From positions 40,418 to 104,417 of the forward strand of contig OMOD01000142.1 in NCBI GenBank assembly GCA_900290255.1: a DNA stretch of 64,000 nt, in the 5' to 3' direction. The notes under the pieces are model-generated. The model did not search any database and was not told the origin of the DNA. It was given only the letters and a program-made list of their open reading frames with translations. Below, one piece after another: positions 43,412 through 52,236 of this stretch. The translations under genes were made by a program, and so were the position numbers. The stretch is from Candidatus Sulfotelmatobacter kueseliae. Lineage in GTDB: Bacteria; Acidobacteriota; Terriglobia; Terriglobales; Acidobacteriaceae. Within the stretch, counting starts at the first letter, position 1; every line of letters begins with the position of its first letter.

Positions 43412-44599
43412 CTAATCGAACGGGAGAAATCCGAGCAGACCGATCGTGCAGAAACCCGCGACGTTGTTGTACTCAGGAGTCTTGGCATTTGCCGTGTCGT
43501 GGATGCCTCCCGTCGCCGGGTCGAACGGCTTGGTCACAAGCCACTGCAACGACTTCTCAGGTTGCGGTTGGCGGAGAGCAGCATCGGCCATGCCCAGCAT
43601 GGCGACACTCAGGCTCTCGGCAGGTTTGCCCTTGGCTTCGACCAGAGCGCCGTCGCTCGCCACCTTGGAGCGCAGCCACGCCAGAGCTTGACGATTCTGG
43701 GGAGTATCTCCCCACATCCACGCCAGGTAGCCCTGGGCAAAAACGTAGGGCGCGGAATCGAAAGCTCCGGTTTCATTGATGCCTAATCCGTAGCGCCCCT
43801 GGGCCTTCGCAAAAAGCCGCTGCTGCGTCGATTCCCTGAGAAAGCGCGCGATGCGTTCGTATTCGTCAACGTGGTATAAGAGCGCCCCTGCGTGCATGCC
43901 GAGGTACACGTCTCCCTGATCGGCGCTGTACTTGAAGGCATACATATACCATCGCCCATCGGAGGCATGTCGCTGCCATGAACTCCGGCTGAAACCATCC
44001 TGGTCAAGATTGTGATGGATGGCGAAATCCAACGCTGCCTGGGCATTGGGAGCGTAGGTCTTGGCCAGTGTGTCGTTGCCGGTCAGTTTTTGATCGAGAT
44101 ACAACAGGTAGACAAACAGAGTTGAGGTCGCGTCGACTCCGCGCACGTCCGTGACGCCCGTGCCGGGTGAAGTCGGAATCGGCTGGTACGGGGGATTGGC
44201 CGAGTACACATACCACCAGCTTCCCTTCCAGCGCGGGTCCGTCATTTCTTCACGCGCGGCCAGCCACTGAATGCCCCGTTCCAGGCCGTCCCGGTAGCGC
44301 ACATCCCTGGTCGCGGCATAGGCCGCGCCGAGCGCGATCAGGGCATACTCCATATTGGAGTCTTCGTTCACCGTGATCACGCCAGGCTGGTCAGGGATGG
44401 CCCCGGCTGCGTTCTCGAGGGAGAGAATGAAATCCGCGATACGCAGCGCCTGTGGCCAGTTGGCTGAAGCATGACTGTGAGGTGGCTCGCTGGATGGGAG
44501 CGTCTGAGCCATCACTGTTTGGGTTGTGAGGCAACTGAGCAGCAACCATGCGGCGATGCTTAATGCTTCACCCGCCCTCCTGTTCGTCACCGGGTTCAA
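43412..44599 (-). CDS. Exported all-alpha glycosidase-like protein B
   Basis: 395 residues starting at TTG with a strong GGGAGGT 6 bases upstream. The signal region is ALSIAAWLLLSCLTTQTVMAQ. The body has helical-hairpin repeats: YALIALGAAYAATRDVRYRDGLERGIQWL, STLFVYLLYLDQ and AQGYLAWMWGDTPQNRQALAWL, as in (alpha/alpha)6-barrel sugar enzymes. WKGSWWYVY and DVRGVDATS are candidate substrate-binding stretches. It resembles protein A in general style, not clearly in sequence. It follows the TonB receptor by 72 bases and probably shares its transcript. Confidence 0.6.
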   Translation of the reverse strand: MNPVTNRRAGEALSIAAWLLLSCLTTQTVMAQTLPSSEPPHSHASANWPQALRIADFILSLENAAGAIPDQPGVITVNEDSNMEYALIALGAAYAATRDVRYRDGLERGIQWLAAREEMTDPRWKGSWWYVYSANPPYQPIPTSPGTGVTDVRGVDATSTLFVYLLYLDQKLTGNDTLAKTYAPNAQAALDFAIHHNLDQDGFSRSSWQRHASDGRWYMYAFKYSADQGDVYLGMHAGALLYHVDEYERIARFLRESTQQRLFAKAQGRYGLGINETGAFDSAPYVFAQGYLAWMWGDTPQNRQALAWLRSKVASDGALVEAKGKPAESLSVAMLGMADAALRQPQPEKSLQWLVTKPFDPATGGIHDTANAKTPEYNNVAGFCTIGLLGFLPFD

Positions 44600-44671
44600 A
44601 GCTTACCTCCCATGCTCAGGCGGCTGCGTCTCGCCGTTCCTCAAGCGCCGACTGTCCGGCCGCCGAGGCGG

Positions 44672-47600
44672 TCAGAACTCGAACCGGGCGCTCAACTGAC
44701 CATAGCGGTAACCGGAAACGCTAGTCACATGCCCGAAGAACGAGCTGGTCATGTCCAGATTGGGAGGGCCCCAGTGGTGGCGGTTGAAGATATCGAAGAA
44801 CTGCCCGCGCAAACTGAACTGATAGCGCTCGCCTGCGCCAAACCGGAAGTGCTTGGCGATGTTCAGGTCCTCATCCGCGTAGCCAAAGTCCCTCAGATAT
44901 CCCATGTAGGAGTACTGCTCCGTGGAAAACGCTCCCGGGGCGGGCTGGGAAAAAGCGTTCGTATTGAAGGAGAGGCTGCCTGGGTCCGGTCCCACGCCGC
45001 CGTTTTGGACCCAGACTGGGTTGTACCCTTTGAACGTGCCGCTGGACAAACTCATATTCGGATTCCTCTGTGCGAAGACTCCAGACCAGCCTGGATACTG
45101 TATCGGGGCGGGGATGGTTCCGAGCGGCTCGCCGGTGTGATAGCTCAACTGAGTGCCGATCTTCCAGCCGCCCAGGAGGTAGTTGTCCAGCCATTCCCGG
45201 TTTGTCCTCCACTGCTTCCCTATCCCAAAGGGCAGATCGTAGAGCACATAGCCCTTCACCTCATGGGTATAGTCCCACGGGGTCAACTGAGCGGTGAGCT
45301 TGGGCAGCAGGTAGGGATCCTGCGTGAGGACTGTGCCCGACTGCGAATCAGCGAAAGCGCCGTTGGGGCTCGCGCTTCCCGTAGAGCGGGAGAGGGTGTA
45401 ATTGACGTCCATGGTCAGGCCATGGACGTTGTTGGTTTTGACCTCAGCGACCATCGCTTCGTAGTTGCTCACCGAAATGTCGGCGTTCACGAGAAAGAGG
45501 CCGGTTTGCGGCGCCTGAGAGGATATCTGCGGGTACGGCGTGATGGCCTGGTAGGCGAGTCCTGAAAAACCGGGAAAGGGATAGGGAACGCCCGCGGCGG
45601 CAGCGCTGGCCGGATCTGTCACCGTGTCGAGCGCTTGCCCCGAGTTATACAGGTTCAAATAATTGCTTTGGGTGGAATAGTTGTATGGCCAGATGCTCCC
45701 ATCATGCAAGTGGCTGCCGTGATTGCCCAGATAGTTCAGCGAAAGCACCGTGCCTTTGCCCAGTCCATACTCGCCGCCGACATTCCAGTTCTGCACCATG
45801 CCCATGGTCAGCGCGTCCGGCCAGACGTAGGCCACGCCGCCGCTGATATTGGACTGGTCCGGAACACGTTGCGGATAGACAGTCTGCCCGGTGTAGGCAC
45901 CGGTTGCGGCGTCCCAGTTGAACGAGGGCACGCCGGGAAGGTTATTGACTACCGTGTTGGATCCCGCGAACCCGAACGCGCCCGCCGTGAAACCCGGCGG
46001 ATAAAAGGCGGGAACGCCGTTCCACTGGTTCATGGCCAGCGGCGCGTAGGTGATTCCGTAGTGGCTGCGCAGAACCAGGTTGCGCATCGCCTGGTAGGAT
46101 GCGCCTATCTGCGGTCCAAACTGATGGAGATTCTGGTTCAGCTCAAATGAATCGCCGCCATTCTGCGCCCACTCCCAGCCGCCGTTGTAACTGCCCCAAA
46201 TGCCCCGATTCGCGTTAATGTCGAAGTTGGACCAATGGCCGTCCTTCTCGTGGAATCGTTCATTCATGTCCCACCGCAAGCCCAGATTGAGCGTCAGGCG
46301 GGCGTTGACCTTGAAATCGTCGGAGGCAAACAACGACATACGCTTCCGGCGTCCATATAAAGCCGAAGTGACGCTTTCGGAGCCATCGTGCACCTGGCCG
46401 AGCATGAAGTTGGCGAAGGCAAAACCCACATAGGGCCAGAGCTGATTGTTGTTCGGCGCAAAAGTCTCGCTGGTGAAGTCATAGGCACGAACGCCCCCTT
46501 CGTACACCGCGTTCATGCCGCGCGCCTGAAAGTCGCCGCCGAACTTGAGGCTATGCCGCCCGCGTACCCACGATACGGTGTCGCTGACGACGAAGTTGTA
46601 GGGAGTGTACTGGTCGCTATACGGTGGTCCGAGGGGGGTCTCGAAGTATCCGTTCACTCCGGCGCCACCATTATCCGAGAAGTTGATGCTAGGGAAGTTG
46701 CTGCCGTTCGTCCCTGGGATTCCCACCTGGCTGGCATCGTACTGCGCCGGCGGATGGTCCGACGCCATGTGCTGGTTGTATGCCACTGACGCGGTGTTCA
46801 GCAACATCGGGGTAACCGTGTAGAAGTGCTGCAGACGAACCGACCAGTCACGCTGCGGCTGATCGTCGCCAGTGCTCAGCGGCCCGCCGGCTGAACTTCC
46901 TGTCTGCCACAGCCCTCCGGGAGCCAGAGAGTTGAAGCTCCACAAGTTGAAGCCGCCGGAGATGCGCTGCTTGCCGTTAATGTTGTGGTCGAGTTTCAGA
47001 TCCAGGTGCGTGCTGGTCACATCGGAATAGCCACCGCTGAAGGCGGGGAAATTGTTCACCAAGCCAAGGCCGGTTGGGGCGTAGACGTTGCCGTACAGTT
47101 TCTGTGCGATGCTCAAAGCAATCGGGCTGAGCTGACCCTGGGGAATCTTGTTCCCGGGAAACGGCTGATAGCAGGTGTTGCCGCCGACCACGATCGAATC
47201 GAGGGGATTGTAGATTTCTCCGATGTTGACCTGTCGCCCGCAGGCATCGGTGGCAGGACTGCCGTTGATCACCAGAGGCCCGCCCAGCAGGGCGCTGAAA
47301 TCGCCCTGCAGGAAAGCCGCGGTCGGAACCGTGGACGAATCGGGCGCAAAGGTGAGTTGCTTGTTCTTGAAACGCTCGTACGACGCGAAGAAGAAAGTAT
47401 GGTTCTTCCGGATCGGTCCGCCGAGACTGACACCCCAGTCGTCGAAGCGATTCCGCTGCCGCGGGATGCCGAGGTAATTGTTGTCCCAGGCGTTGGCGTT
47501 CAGCGCCTCATTCTGCAGGAAGCCGTAGCCGCTGCCGTGGAACTGGTTGGTGCCGGATTTCATTTCGAACATGATCGTGCCGCCGCCCGTCGAAGCCCCT

Positions 47601-48283
47601 TCTGCACTCGTGCCACTGATCTGCACATTCATCTCCTGCACCGCTTCCATGCCGATGTCTTGGATGAAGCCTTGCAGTCCGGCCGTGCTATCCACGCCGT
47701 CCACCATCACGTTCTTGGTAACGTTCTGCGATCCGGCAATGTGCCCGTCGTAGTTGCCGCCGTTGGTGGTCGCTATGTTGGAATAGATGAAGTTCGTGAT
47801 GTCCCGCCCTACGCCCGAGGCATTGATATCCAGCGGCAGGTCTTTCATGGAATTGGCGGTCATGGCCGTGGCGATATCGGTGGTCTCCGTCTCCAGCATC
47901 ACCGGCGCGGTCGTGACTTGCACCACTTCGGTGACCGCTCCGGGTACCATGTTGACGTTAATCTCAGCCACCTGCGCCGTTCCCAGGGGCAAACCGGAAC
48001 GTGTCAGTTTCTTGAAACCATTCTTTTCGTATTCCAGCGAGTAGGTTCCTATGGGCAGTCCGGACACCCGGTAGATGCCGGCGGCATTGGACTCTCCCGT
48101 GTAGCGCGCTCCAGTCTCGACGCTCGTAACGGTCACGCTCGCGCCCACAATCACTGCACCGGATTGATCGGTGACGGTGCCGATGATGGTTGCTTTGTCC
48201 ACCTGAGCCTGCAGCAACCCGGTGAACAGGACGAAAACTATCAACCCCGCTACCCCACTGGTCAACTTGCCTGCGATCGTCAT
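44672..48283 (-). CDS. Oar-like TonB-dependent receptor
   Basis: A 1,203-residue outer-membrane receptor of the acidobacterial Oar-like type. A signal peptide (residues 1-26) is followed by a carboxypeptidase-regulatory-like beta domain (VTDQSGAVIVGASVTVT ... YRVSGLPIGTYSLEYEKNGFKKL), a plug domain (about 120-240, with NVMVDGVDSTAGLQG) and a large beta-barrel ending YRYGQLSARFEF with a terminal Phe. It should import a large ligand, probably an oligosaccharide given its neighbours. GAGAGG lies 8 bases before the ATG, and a GTCTATACA motif lies about 70 bases upstream, suggesting GntR control. Confidence 0.9.
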   Translation of the reverse strand: MTIAGKLTSGVAGLIVFVLFTGLLQAQVDKATIIGTVTDQSGAVIVGASVTVTSVETGARYTGESNAAGIYRVSGLPIGTYSLEYEKNGFKKLTRSGLPLGTAQVAEINVNMVPGAVTEVVQVTTAPVMLETETTDIATAMTANSMKDLPLDINASGVGRDITNFIYSNIATTNGGNYDGHIAGSQNVTKNVMVDGVDSTAGLQGFIQDIGMEAVQEMNVQISGTSAEGASTGGGTIMFEMKSGTNQFHGSGYGFLQNEALNANAWDNNYLGIPRQRNRFDDWGVSLGGPIRKNHTFFFASYERFKNKQLTFAPDSSTVPTAAFLQGDFSALLGGPLVINGSPATDACGRQVNIGEIYNPLDSIVVGGNTCYQPFPGNKIPQGQLSPIALSIAQKLYGNVYAPTGLGLVNNFPAFSGGYSDVTSTHLDLKLDHNINGKQRISGGFNLWSFNSLAPGGLWQTGSSAGGPLSTGDDQPQRDWSVRLQHFYTVTPMLLNTASVAYNQHMASDHPPAQYDASQVGIPGTNGSNFPSINFSDNGGAGVNGYFETPLGPPYSDQYTPYNFVVSDTVSWVRGRHSLKFGGDFQARGMNAVYEGGVRAYDFTSETFAPNNNQLWPYVGFAFANFMLGQVHDGSESVTSALYGRRKRMSLFASDDFKVNARLTLNLGLRWDMNERFHEKDGHWSNFDINANRGIWGSYNGGWEWAQNGGDSFELNQNLHQFGPQIGASYQAMRNLVLRSHYGITYAPLAMNQWNGVPAFYPPGFTAGAFGFAGSNTVVNNLPGVPSFNWDAATGAYTGQTVYPQRVPDQSNISGGVAYVWPDALTMGMVQNWNVGGEYGLGKGTVLSLNYLGNHGSHLHDGSIWPYNYSTQSNYLNLYNSGQALDTVTDPASAAAAGVPYPFPGFSGLAYQAITPYPQISSQAPQTGLFLVNADISVSNYEAMVAEVKTNNVHGLTMDVNYTLSRSTGSASPNGAFADSQSGTVLTQDPYLLPKLTAQLTPWDYTHEVKGYVLYDLPFGIGKQWRTNREWLDNYLLGGWKIGTQLSYHTGEPLGTIPAPIQYPGWSGVFAQRNPNMSLSSGTFKGYNPVWVQNGGVGPDPGSLSFNTNAFSQPAPGAFSTEQYSYMGYLRDFGYADEDLNIAKHFRFGAGERYQFSLRGQFFDIFNRHHWGPPNLDMTSSFFGHVTSVSGYRYGQLSARFEF

Positions 48284-48345
48284 GATGAGAACCTCTCTGG
48301 TTTAGTGCGCACATGCGGTCGCATGCGGCGTTCGGACTGACAAAC

Positions 48346-48362
48346 GTATACCTGTCTATACA
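48346..48362. promoter_or_regulatory. Putative GntR operator, site 1
   Basis: GTATACCTGTCTATACA lies upstream of the TonB receptor. The core TGTCTATACA is a near-palindrome of the kind bound by HutC-type GntR regulators (TGTxTAxACA). The 9-mer GTCTATACA recurs at 50481 before the NanE-NanK gene. Confidence 0.55.
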
Positions 48363-48464
48363 TATTGTCAAGTAGTGATTAACCATGCACTCCCACTCCG
48401 GTGGAAGCCCCCTTCGCAGCGTAGATTGCCGTGCGCGGGCCGACCGGCGCATCGGCCGAAGTCG

Positions 48465-49295
48465 CTATTCCACAGCGGTGGCGGGAATGGCCAGTACTGC
48501 CCGGTAGCGGTCCCCGCGATAGACGGAATGGGCGGTCTCCACCGGTTTCCCGTCAATGCTCCACAAAGTGCGGGAGATGACCAGCACGCTCGACCGGCGG
48601 GGAACTTCCAGAAGCTCGGCCTCGTGGCGGCTGGCCGAGCGCGCTTCCAGAATCTCATCGGCTCGGCTCACGCGGATGCCATAGCGCTCGCGGAGTGTCC
48701 GGTAGAGCGACAGTGACGCGAAATCGAGCTGGTTGATGCCGGGGAATTGCTCCTGCGAAAGCCAGACTGATTCGACGGCCACGGGCAGTCCGTCGGCCAG
48801 GCGCAGACGCCGCAATTGAAACACGGGCGACGCCACCTCAACCCGTAGACGCGATGCCACCTCCGCCGAAGCGGGAACTGTCTCGGCATTCAGAGTGCGG
48901 GAAGAAGGCTCGAGGCCGAGGGCTCGCATTTCTGCCGTGAATCCACAAAGGTGAGTGATGTCCTTTTCGACCTTGGGGTGGCTGACAAAGGTGCCCTGCC
49001 CTTTGTGACGGGAAGCGAATCCCTGACTCTTCAGGGACTGCAAAGCGTGCCGCGCGGTCATCCGGCTGACGCCGCACGCGCGGCTGAGTTCTTCTTCACT
49101 GGGCAGAGCATCGCCCGCGCGCAGTTGTCCTTCCTTGATCAACTTGAGCAATTGCGTCTGGATCTGGAAGTACATGGGAGTGAAACTCGTCTTGTCCAGC
49201 GGCTCGAACTCCCACTTGCGCGTGGCCGAACTGGGCTTCATCGCGGATATTGTGGCTTGCGTTCGTTGCCTGTCGGCGTGCTTTCTTTCATGCAT
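48465..49295 (-). CDS. GntR/HutC-family regulator with UTRA domain
   Basis: 276 residues. A winged-helix GntR domain (about 32-105: LLKLIKEGQLRAGDALPSEEELSRACGVSRMTARHALQSLKSQGF) precedes a UTRA effector domain (about 125-270: FTAEMRALGLEP, LRRLRLADGLPVAVESVWL, VPRRSSVLVISRTLWSIDGKPVETAHSVYRGD). UTRA domains bind small sugars or amino acids. GGAAGGGAG lies 7 bases before the ATG at 49295; a later ATG at 49241 is possible. It sits between the permease and receptor genes and is the likely regulator of this locus, responding perhaps to an amino-sugar phosphate. Confidence 0.88.
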   Translation of the reverse strand: MHERKHADRQRTQATISAMKPSSATRKWEFEPLDKTSFTPMYFQIQTQLLKLIKEGQLRAGDALPSEEELSRACGVSRMTARHALQSLKSQGFASRHKGQGTFVSHPKVEKDITHLCGFTAEMRALGLEPSSRTLNAETVPASAEVASRLRVEVASPVFQLRRLRLADGLPVAVESVWLSQEQFPGINQLDFASLSLYRTLRERYGIRVSRADEILEARSASRHEAELLEVPRRSSVLVISRTLWSIDGKPVETAHSVYRGDRYRAVLAIPATAVE

Positions 49296-49325
49296 GCAGT
49301 GACTCCCTTCCGCAACTGCAGTCGC

Positions 49326-50357
49326 TCAGTAATTCGCCCGGCTTAGCACAACAATGGCGACCAGCAAGACTACAACACCGGAATACATCAGGCCTTTGGT
49401 GCGGCCCGGAACCCGCCGCCATTCCCCGAGGGCGACTCCGATCGCATTGGCCAGGAGAAGTCCCGTGGCCAGGCTGAGGGGCCAGCCGATCGAAGTGCCG
49501 AGCGGGCCGAGCCGCGGCGCCGCCGCACCATAGACAAAGATGCTCCCGCCCCATAAGAGCGCCATCAGCACTGACAAGGAAAAAAGATGCCCAACGCCCG
49601 GCTGCCGGAATTTCGCCAGGCTTCGATTCTTCACCAGCAAATACCCGCAGAATCCAAGATTGGCAACCGAACCTGCGGCCAGCATGAGCCACCAGATCAA
49701 GTTCGTGCTGGAAAACTGAGTGAGCCCCTGGTCGCGCCCATAGGCGGCAATCGGCTGCGCGAGAGCAAACCCGATGTTGAAAACCGCCGAAAGCACGCCC
49801 GCGCCCGTTGCCAGCAGCAGCGCCACGCCCAGGGGACGAGCGCGTCCCACGAGATCGCCGCGTTCGGCACCGACGCCAATCGTTTGCTCGCGCTGCCTTC
49901 CGGCTGTGCCGCAGAGCGCGATCCCGACAAGTTCGATGGCCACGCCGGCGACGATCATCTTGCCGGTCGGCGAGAATATCTTTTGGGGAGCCAGCAACAG
50001 CATCGGCAGAAACGCGCCCAGGGCGGAGCTGATGGCCAGCACCAGCGTATTGGCCAGCGAGATGCCGATGGCGCTCACGCTCTGTCCGAACATGATGGCT
50101 CCGAAACCCCAGGCGAATCCGGTTGCAATCGCGATCCAGACGGCATGGGCCGGGGCATGAGCAATGATTGCCCAGCTTCGTGGTGCGATGGCGGTGAGGA
50201 TGGCCGCGGGCATGATCAGGCACGACGAGGTGATGAAAATACTCCAGACGTTTTCCCACTCCCAGCGCCCCAGAAACCGCATGGGCAGCGTGAAGCTCCC
50301 ATTCATGAGGCCGGACAGGATCGCCAGCAGCGATCCAACAAGCACGGTGTCGCCCAT
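49326..50357 (-). CDS. RhaT-family sugar permease
   Basis: A 343-residue inner-membrane protein with about ten hydrophobic helices. It resembles the L-rhamnose-proton symporter (RhaT) group of the drug/metabolite transporter superfamily: GLMNGSFTLPMRFLGRWEWENVWSIF, AWGFGAIMFGQSVSAIGISLANTLVLAISSALGAFLPM and LWGGSIFVYGAAAPRLGPLGTSIGWPLSLATGLLLAN. The start at 50357 gives the usual size; the frame stays open upstream without coding character. With NanE-NanK next door, an amino sugar or ManNAc is a plausible cargo. The assignment to ManNAc is inference. Confidence 0.8.
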   Translation of the reverse strand: MGDTVLVGSLLAILSGLMNGSFTLPMRFLGRWEWENVWSIFITSSCLIMPAAILTAIAPRSWAIIAHAPAHAVWIAIATGFAWGFGAIMFGQSVSAIGISLANTLVLAISSALGAFLPMLLLAPQKIFSPTGKMIVAGVAIELVGIALCGTAGRQREQTIGVGAERGDLVGRARPLGVALLLATGAGVLSAVFNIGFALAQPIAAYGRDQGLTQFSSTNLIWWLMLAAGSVANLGFCGYLLVKNRSLAKFRQPGVGHLFSLSVLMALLWGGSIFVYGAAAPRLGPLGTSIGWPLSLATGLLLANAIGVALGEWRRVPGRTKGLMYSGVVVLLVAIVVLSRANY

Positions 50358-50479
50358 CCTTTCATCCTTTCCTGCCCGCGAGAGCGCGGCGAAAACGACG
50401 ATCAGGAAGCCTGAGCCATCGGCCGGAGACAAGTTCCGAATCCGGACCGGCTTCCGCAATTGTTGCGCGTAATTATTAT

Positions 50480-50515
50480 AGTCTATACAATCATACAATG
50501 ATATAACTATGATTG
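50480..50515. promoter_or_regulatory. Putative GntR operator, site 2, with inverted repeat
   Basis: GTCTATACA (50481-50489), shared with site 1, overlaps a perfect 8-bp inverted repeat CAATCATA-N12-TATGATTG (50488-50515). It lies in the divergent region between the permease and the NanE-NanK gene, in a locally A/T-rich patch, and is a probable operator-promoter. Confidence 0.55.
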
Positions 50516-50549
50516 CCTGGGCAGGTTCGGAGAGAGGCGGGCAAAGATC

Positions 50550-52172
50550 ATGGCAGAGATCCTGGAGAAACTGAAAGGCAAGCTGGTGGTGTCGTGCCAG
50601 GCCGCTCCCGGGGATCCTTTGGAAGACACCGAGACCATTCGGCGCATCGCGCGGTCGGTTACGGAAGCGGGAGCGGCGGGGTTGCGCGTCAACAGCCCCG
50701 AACATGTGGCCGCGATCCGGCAAGACTCGGACCTTCCGATCATCGGAATCCAGAAGCGATATGGCGGCGAGCTGATTCATATCACGCCCGATTTTGCATC
50801 GGCTGCGGCGCTGGCGGAAGCGGGCGCATCCATCATTGCCTTGGACTGTACGGATCGTGTCTGGGACCATGGCGACCCGTGGCGGGTAGTGATTGAGCGG
50901 ATTCACCGCGAACTCAACCTGCCCGTGATGGCCGATATTGCCACGTTGGACGAAGCGCGGGCGGCGGCGGGCGCAGGGGCCGACATGGTCGGTACGACCC
51001 TGAACGGATATACCGAGGAAACGCGCAATCATGATTCTTTCAACTGGCCACTGCTGGCCGCGATGGTGCGACAAATTCATGCGCCGGTGATTGCCGAAGG
51101 CCACATTTCCTCTCCCGAGGAAGCACGGCGGGCCGTCTCGGCCGGAGCCTGGTGTGTGATCGTGGGTTCGGCGATCAGCCGTCCGGGCCTGATCACCTCG
51201 AACTTCGTTCGCGCCCTGCAACCGGGGGCCGCTGCTCCGGCCATCGGAGTGGATATTGGAGGAACGTCGATCAAGGCCGGATTGGTCGATGCGCGCGGAC
51301 TGGTGACTCTGACCACGCAGGTTCCCACCGACGCGCCTGGCGGTCGCGACGCGATCGCGGCGAATTTGTGCAAGGCCGTGCAACCGGTGCTGTCTGCGGC
51401 TCGCGACCGAGACATCGTGCCGGCTGGTCTGGGCATTGCCAGCGCCGGGGCCATCGATGCTCAGGACGGTTCCGTTTTTGCCGCGACCGATAATCTTCCC
51501 GGTTGGGCGGGTTTCCCTCTGCAAAAGTTCGCCGAAGAGCGCCTCGGTCTTCCGACATGGGTGGTGAATGATGCCCACGCCGCGGTGCTGGCCGAATTGC
51601 ACTTTGGCCTGGGCCGGAGCCTGTCGGATTTCGTGGCCATCACCATCGGCACGGGAATTGGAGGAGGCGTCGTCTGCGGCGGGAAACTGCTGCGCGGCCA
51701 GCACGGCTTCGCCGGAACCATTGGCCACCACGTGATTCGCGAGGGTGGACTCCCCTGCAACTGCGGCCGGCGCGGCTGTTTGGAGGCTTATGTCTCCACG
51801 GCTGCCCTGTTGCGCGAATATCGCGAGCGGGGAGGCTCAATTCCCGATGGCAGCGACGATGCTGCGGTGGCCTTGCAGATTAGCCAACTCGCAATCGCGG
51901 GCTCTCCTGCAGCCGTGGGAGCATACCGAGCTCTAGCCGGTTACCTCGCCGAGGGAATTGCCAACATCTTCAATCTGTTTGACCCGGAAGCGGTGCTGGT
52001 CTCGGGGGGGCTCGTGGAAGGCCAGGTGCAGTTCCTTCCCTGTGTGGCCAGACAAGTAGCAAGTCTGCTGCATTTCGGATCGAAGCGGCAACCGTGCGTG
52101 CAGGCTGCGCAGGCGGGCCTGTTTGCCGGAGTGCAAGGTGCGGCTAGCCTCGTGTTTGAAGGCGTGCGGTAG
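50550..52172 (+). CDS. Fused ManNAc-6-phosphate 2-epimerase / ROK ManNAc kinase (NanE-NanK)
   Basis: A 540-residue bifunctional enzyme. Residues 1-225 are a NanE TIM barrel: GIQKR (Lys69), MADIATLDEA, GTTLNGYT, VIAEGHISSPEEA (Glu183) and GSAISRP. Residues 231-540 are a ROK sugar kinase: DIGGTSIKAG (235-244), VNDAHAAV with catalytic Asp341, GTGIGGG and the zinc motif CNCGRRGC (403-410). At 389-393 it reads GTIGH, where many ROK kinases have GExGH. ManNAc would be phosphorylated by the C-half and epimerised to GlcNAc-6-P by the N-half. The two genes are normally separate. DUF4434 follows downstream. Confidence 0.88.
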   Translation: MAEILEKLKGKLVVSCQAAPGDPLEDTETIRRIARSVTEAGAAGLRVNSPEHVAAIRQDSDLPIIGIQKRYGGELIHITPDFASAAALAEAGASIIALDCTDRVWDHGDPWRVVIERIHRELNLPVMADIATLDEARAAAGAGADMVGTTLNGYTEETRNHDSFNWPLLAAMVRQIHAPVIAEGHISSPEEARRAVSAGAWCVIVGSAISRPGLITSNFVRALQPGAAAPAIGVDIGGTSIKAGLVDARGLVTLTTQVPTDAPGGRDAIAANLCKAVQPVLSAARDRDIVPAGLGIASAGAIDAQDGSVFAATDNLPGWAGFPLQKFAEERLGLPTWVVNDAHAAVLAELHFGLGRSLSDFVAITIGTGIGGGVVCGGKLLRGQHGFAGTIGHHVIREGGLPCNCGRRGCLEAYVSTAALLREYRERGGSIPDGSDDAAVALQISQLAIAGSPAAVGAYRALAGYLAEGIANIFNLFDPEAVLVSGGLVEGQVQFLPCVARQVASLLHFGSKRQPCVQAAQAGLFAGVQGAASLVFEGVR

Positions 52173-52236
52173 CTTTCCGGGCAACGCGAGCGCTGTGGCT
52201 TTATCGGAAAAACCCTCTACCAGGAGCGGAATCGCA

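Noticed and set aside
46985..48340. A 451-codon plus-strand frame antisense to the TonB receptor
   Set aside because: High-GC shadow frame; the minus-strand receptor has clear domains throughout, while this frame has His/Arg/Val-rich random composition and no ribosome-binding site.
49326..51731. An 801-codon minus frame covering the permease
   Set aside because: The upstream 458 codons are antisense to NanE-NanK and lack hydrophobic helices; the permease begins at 50357.
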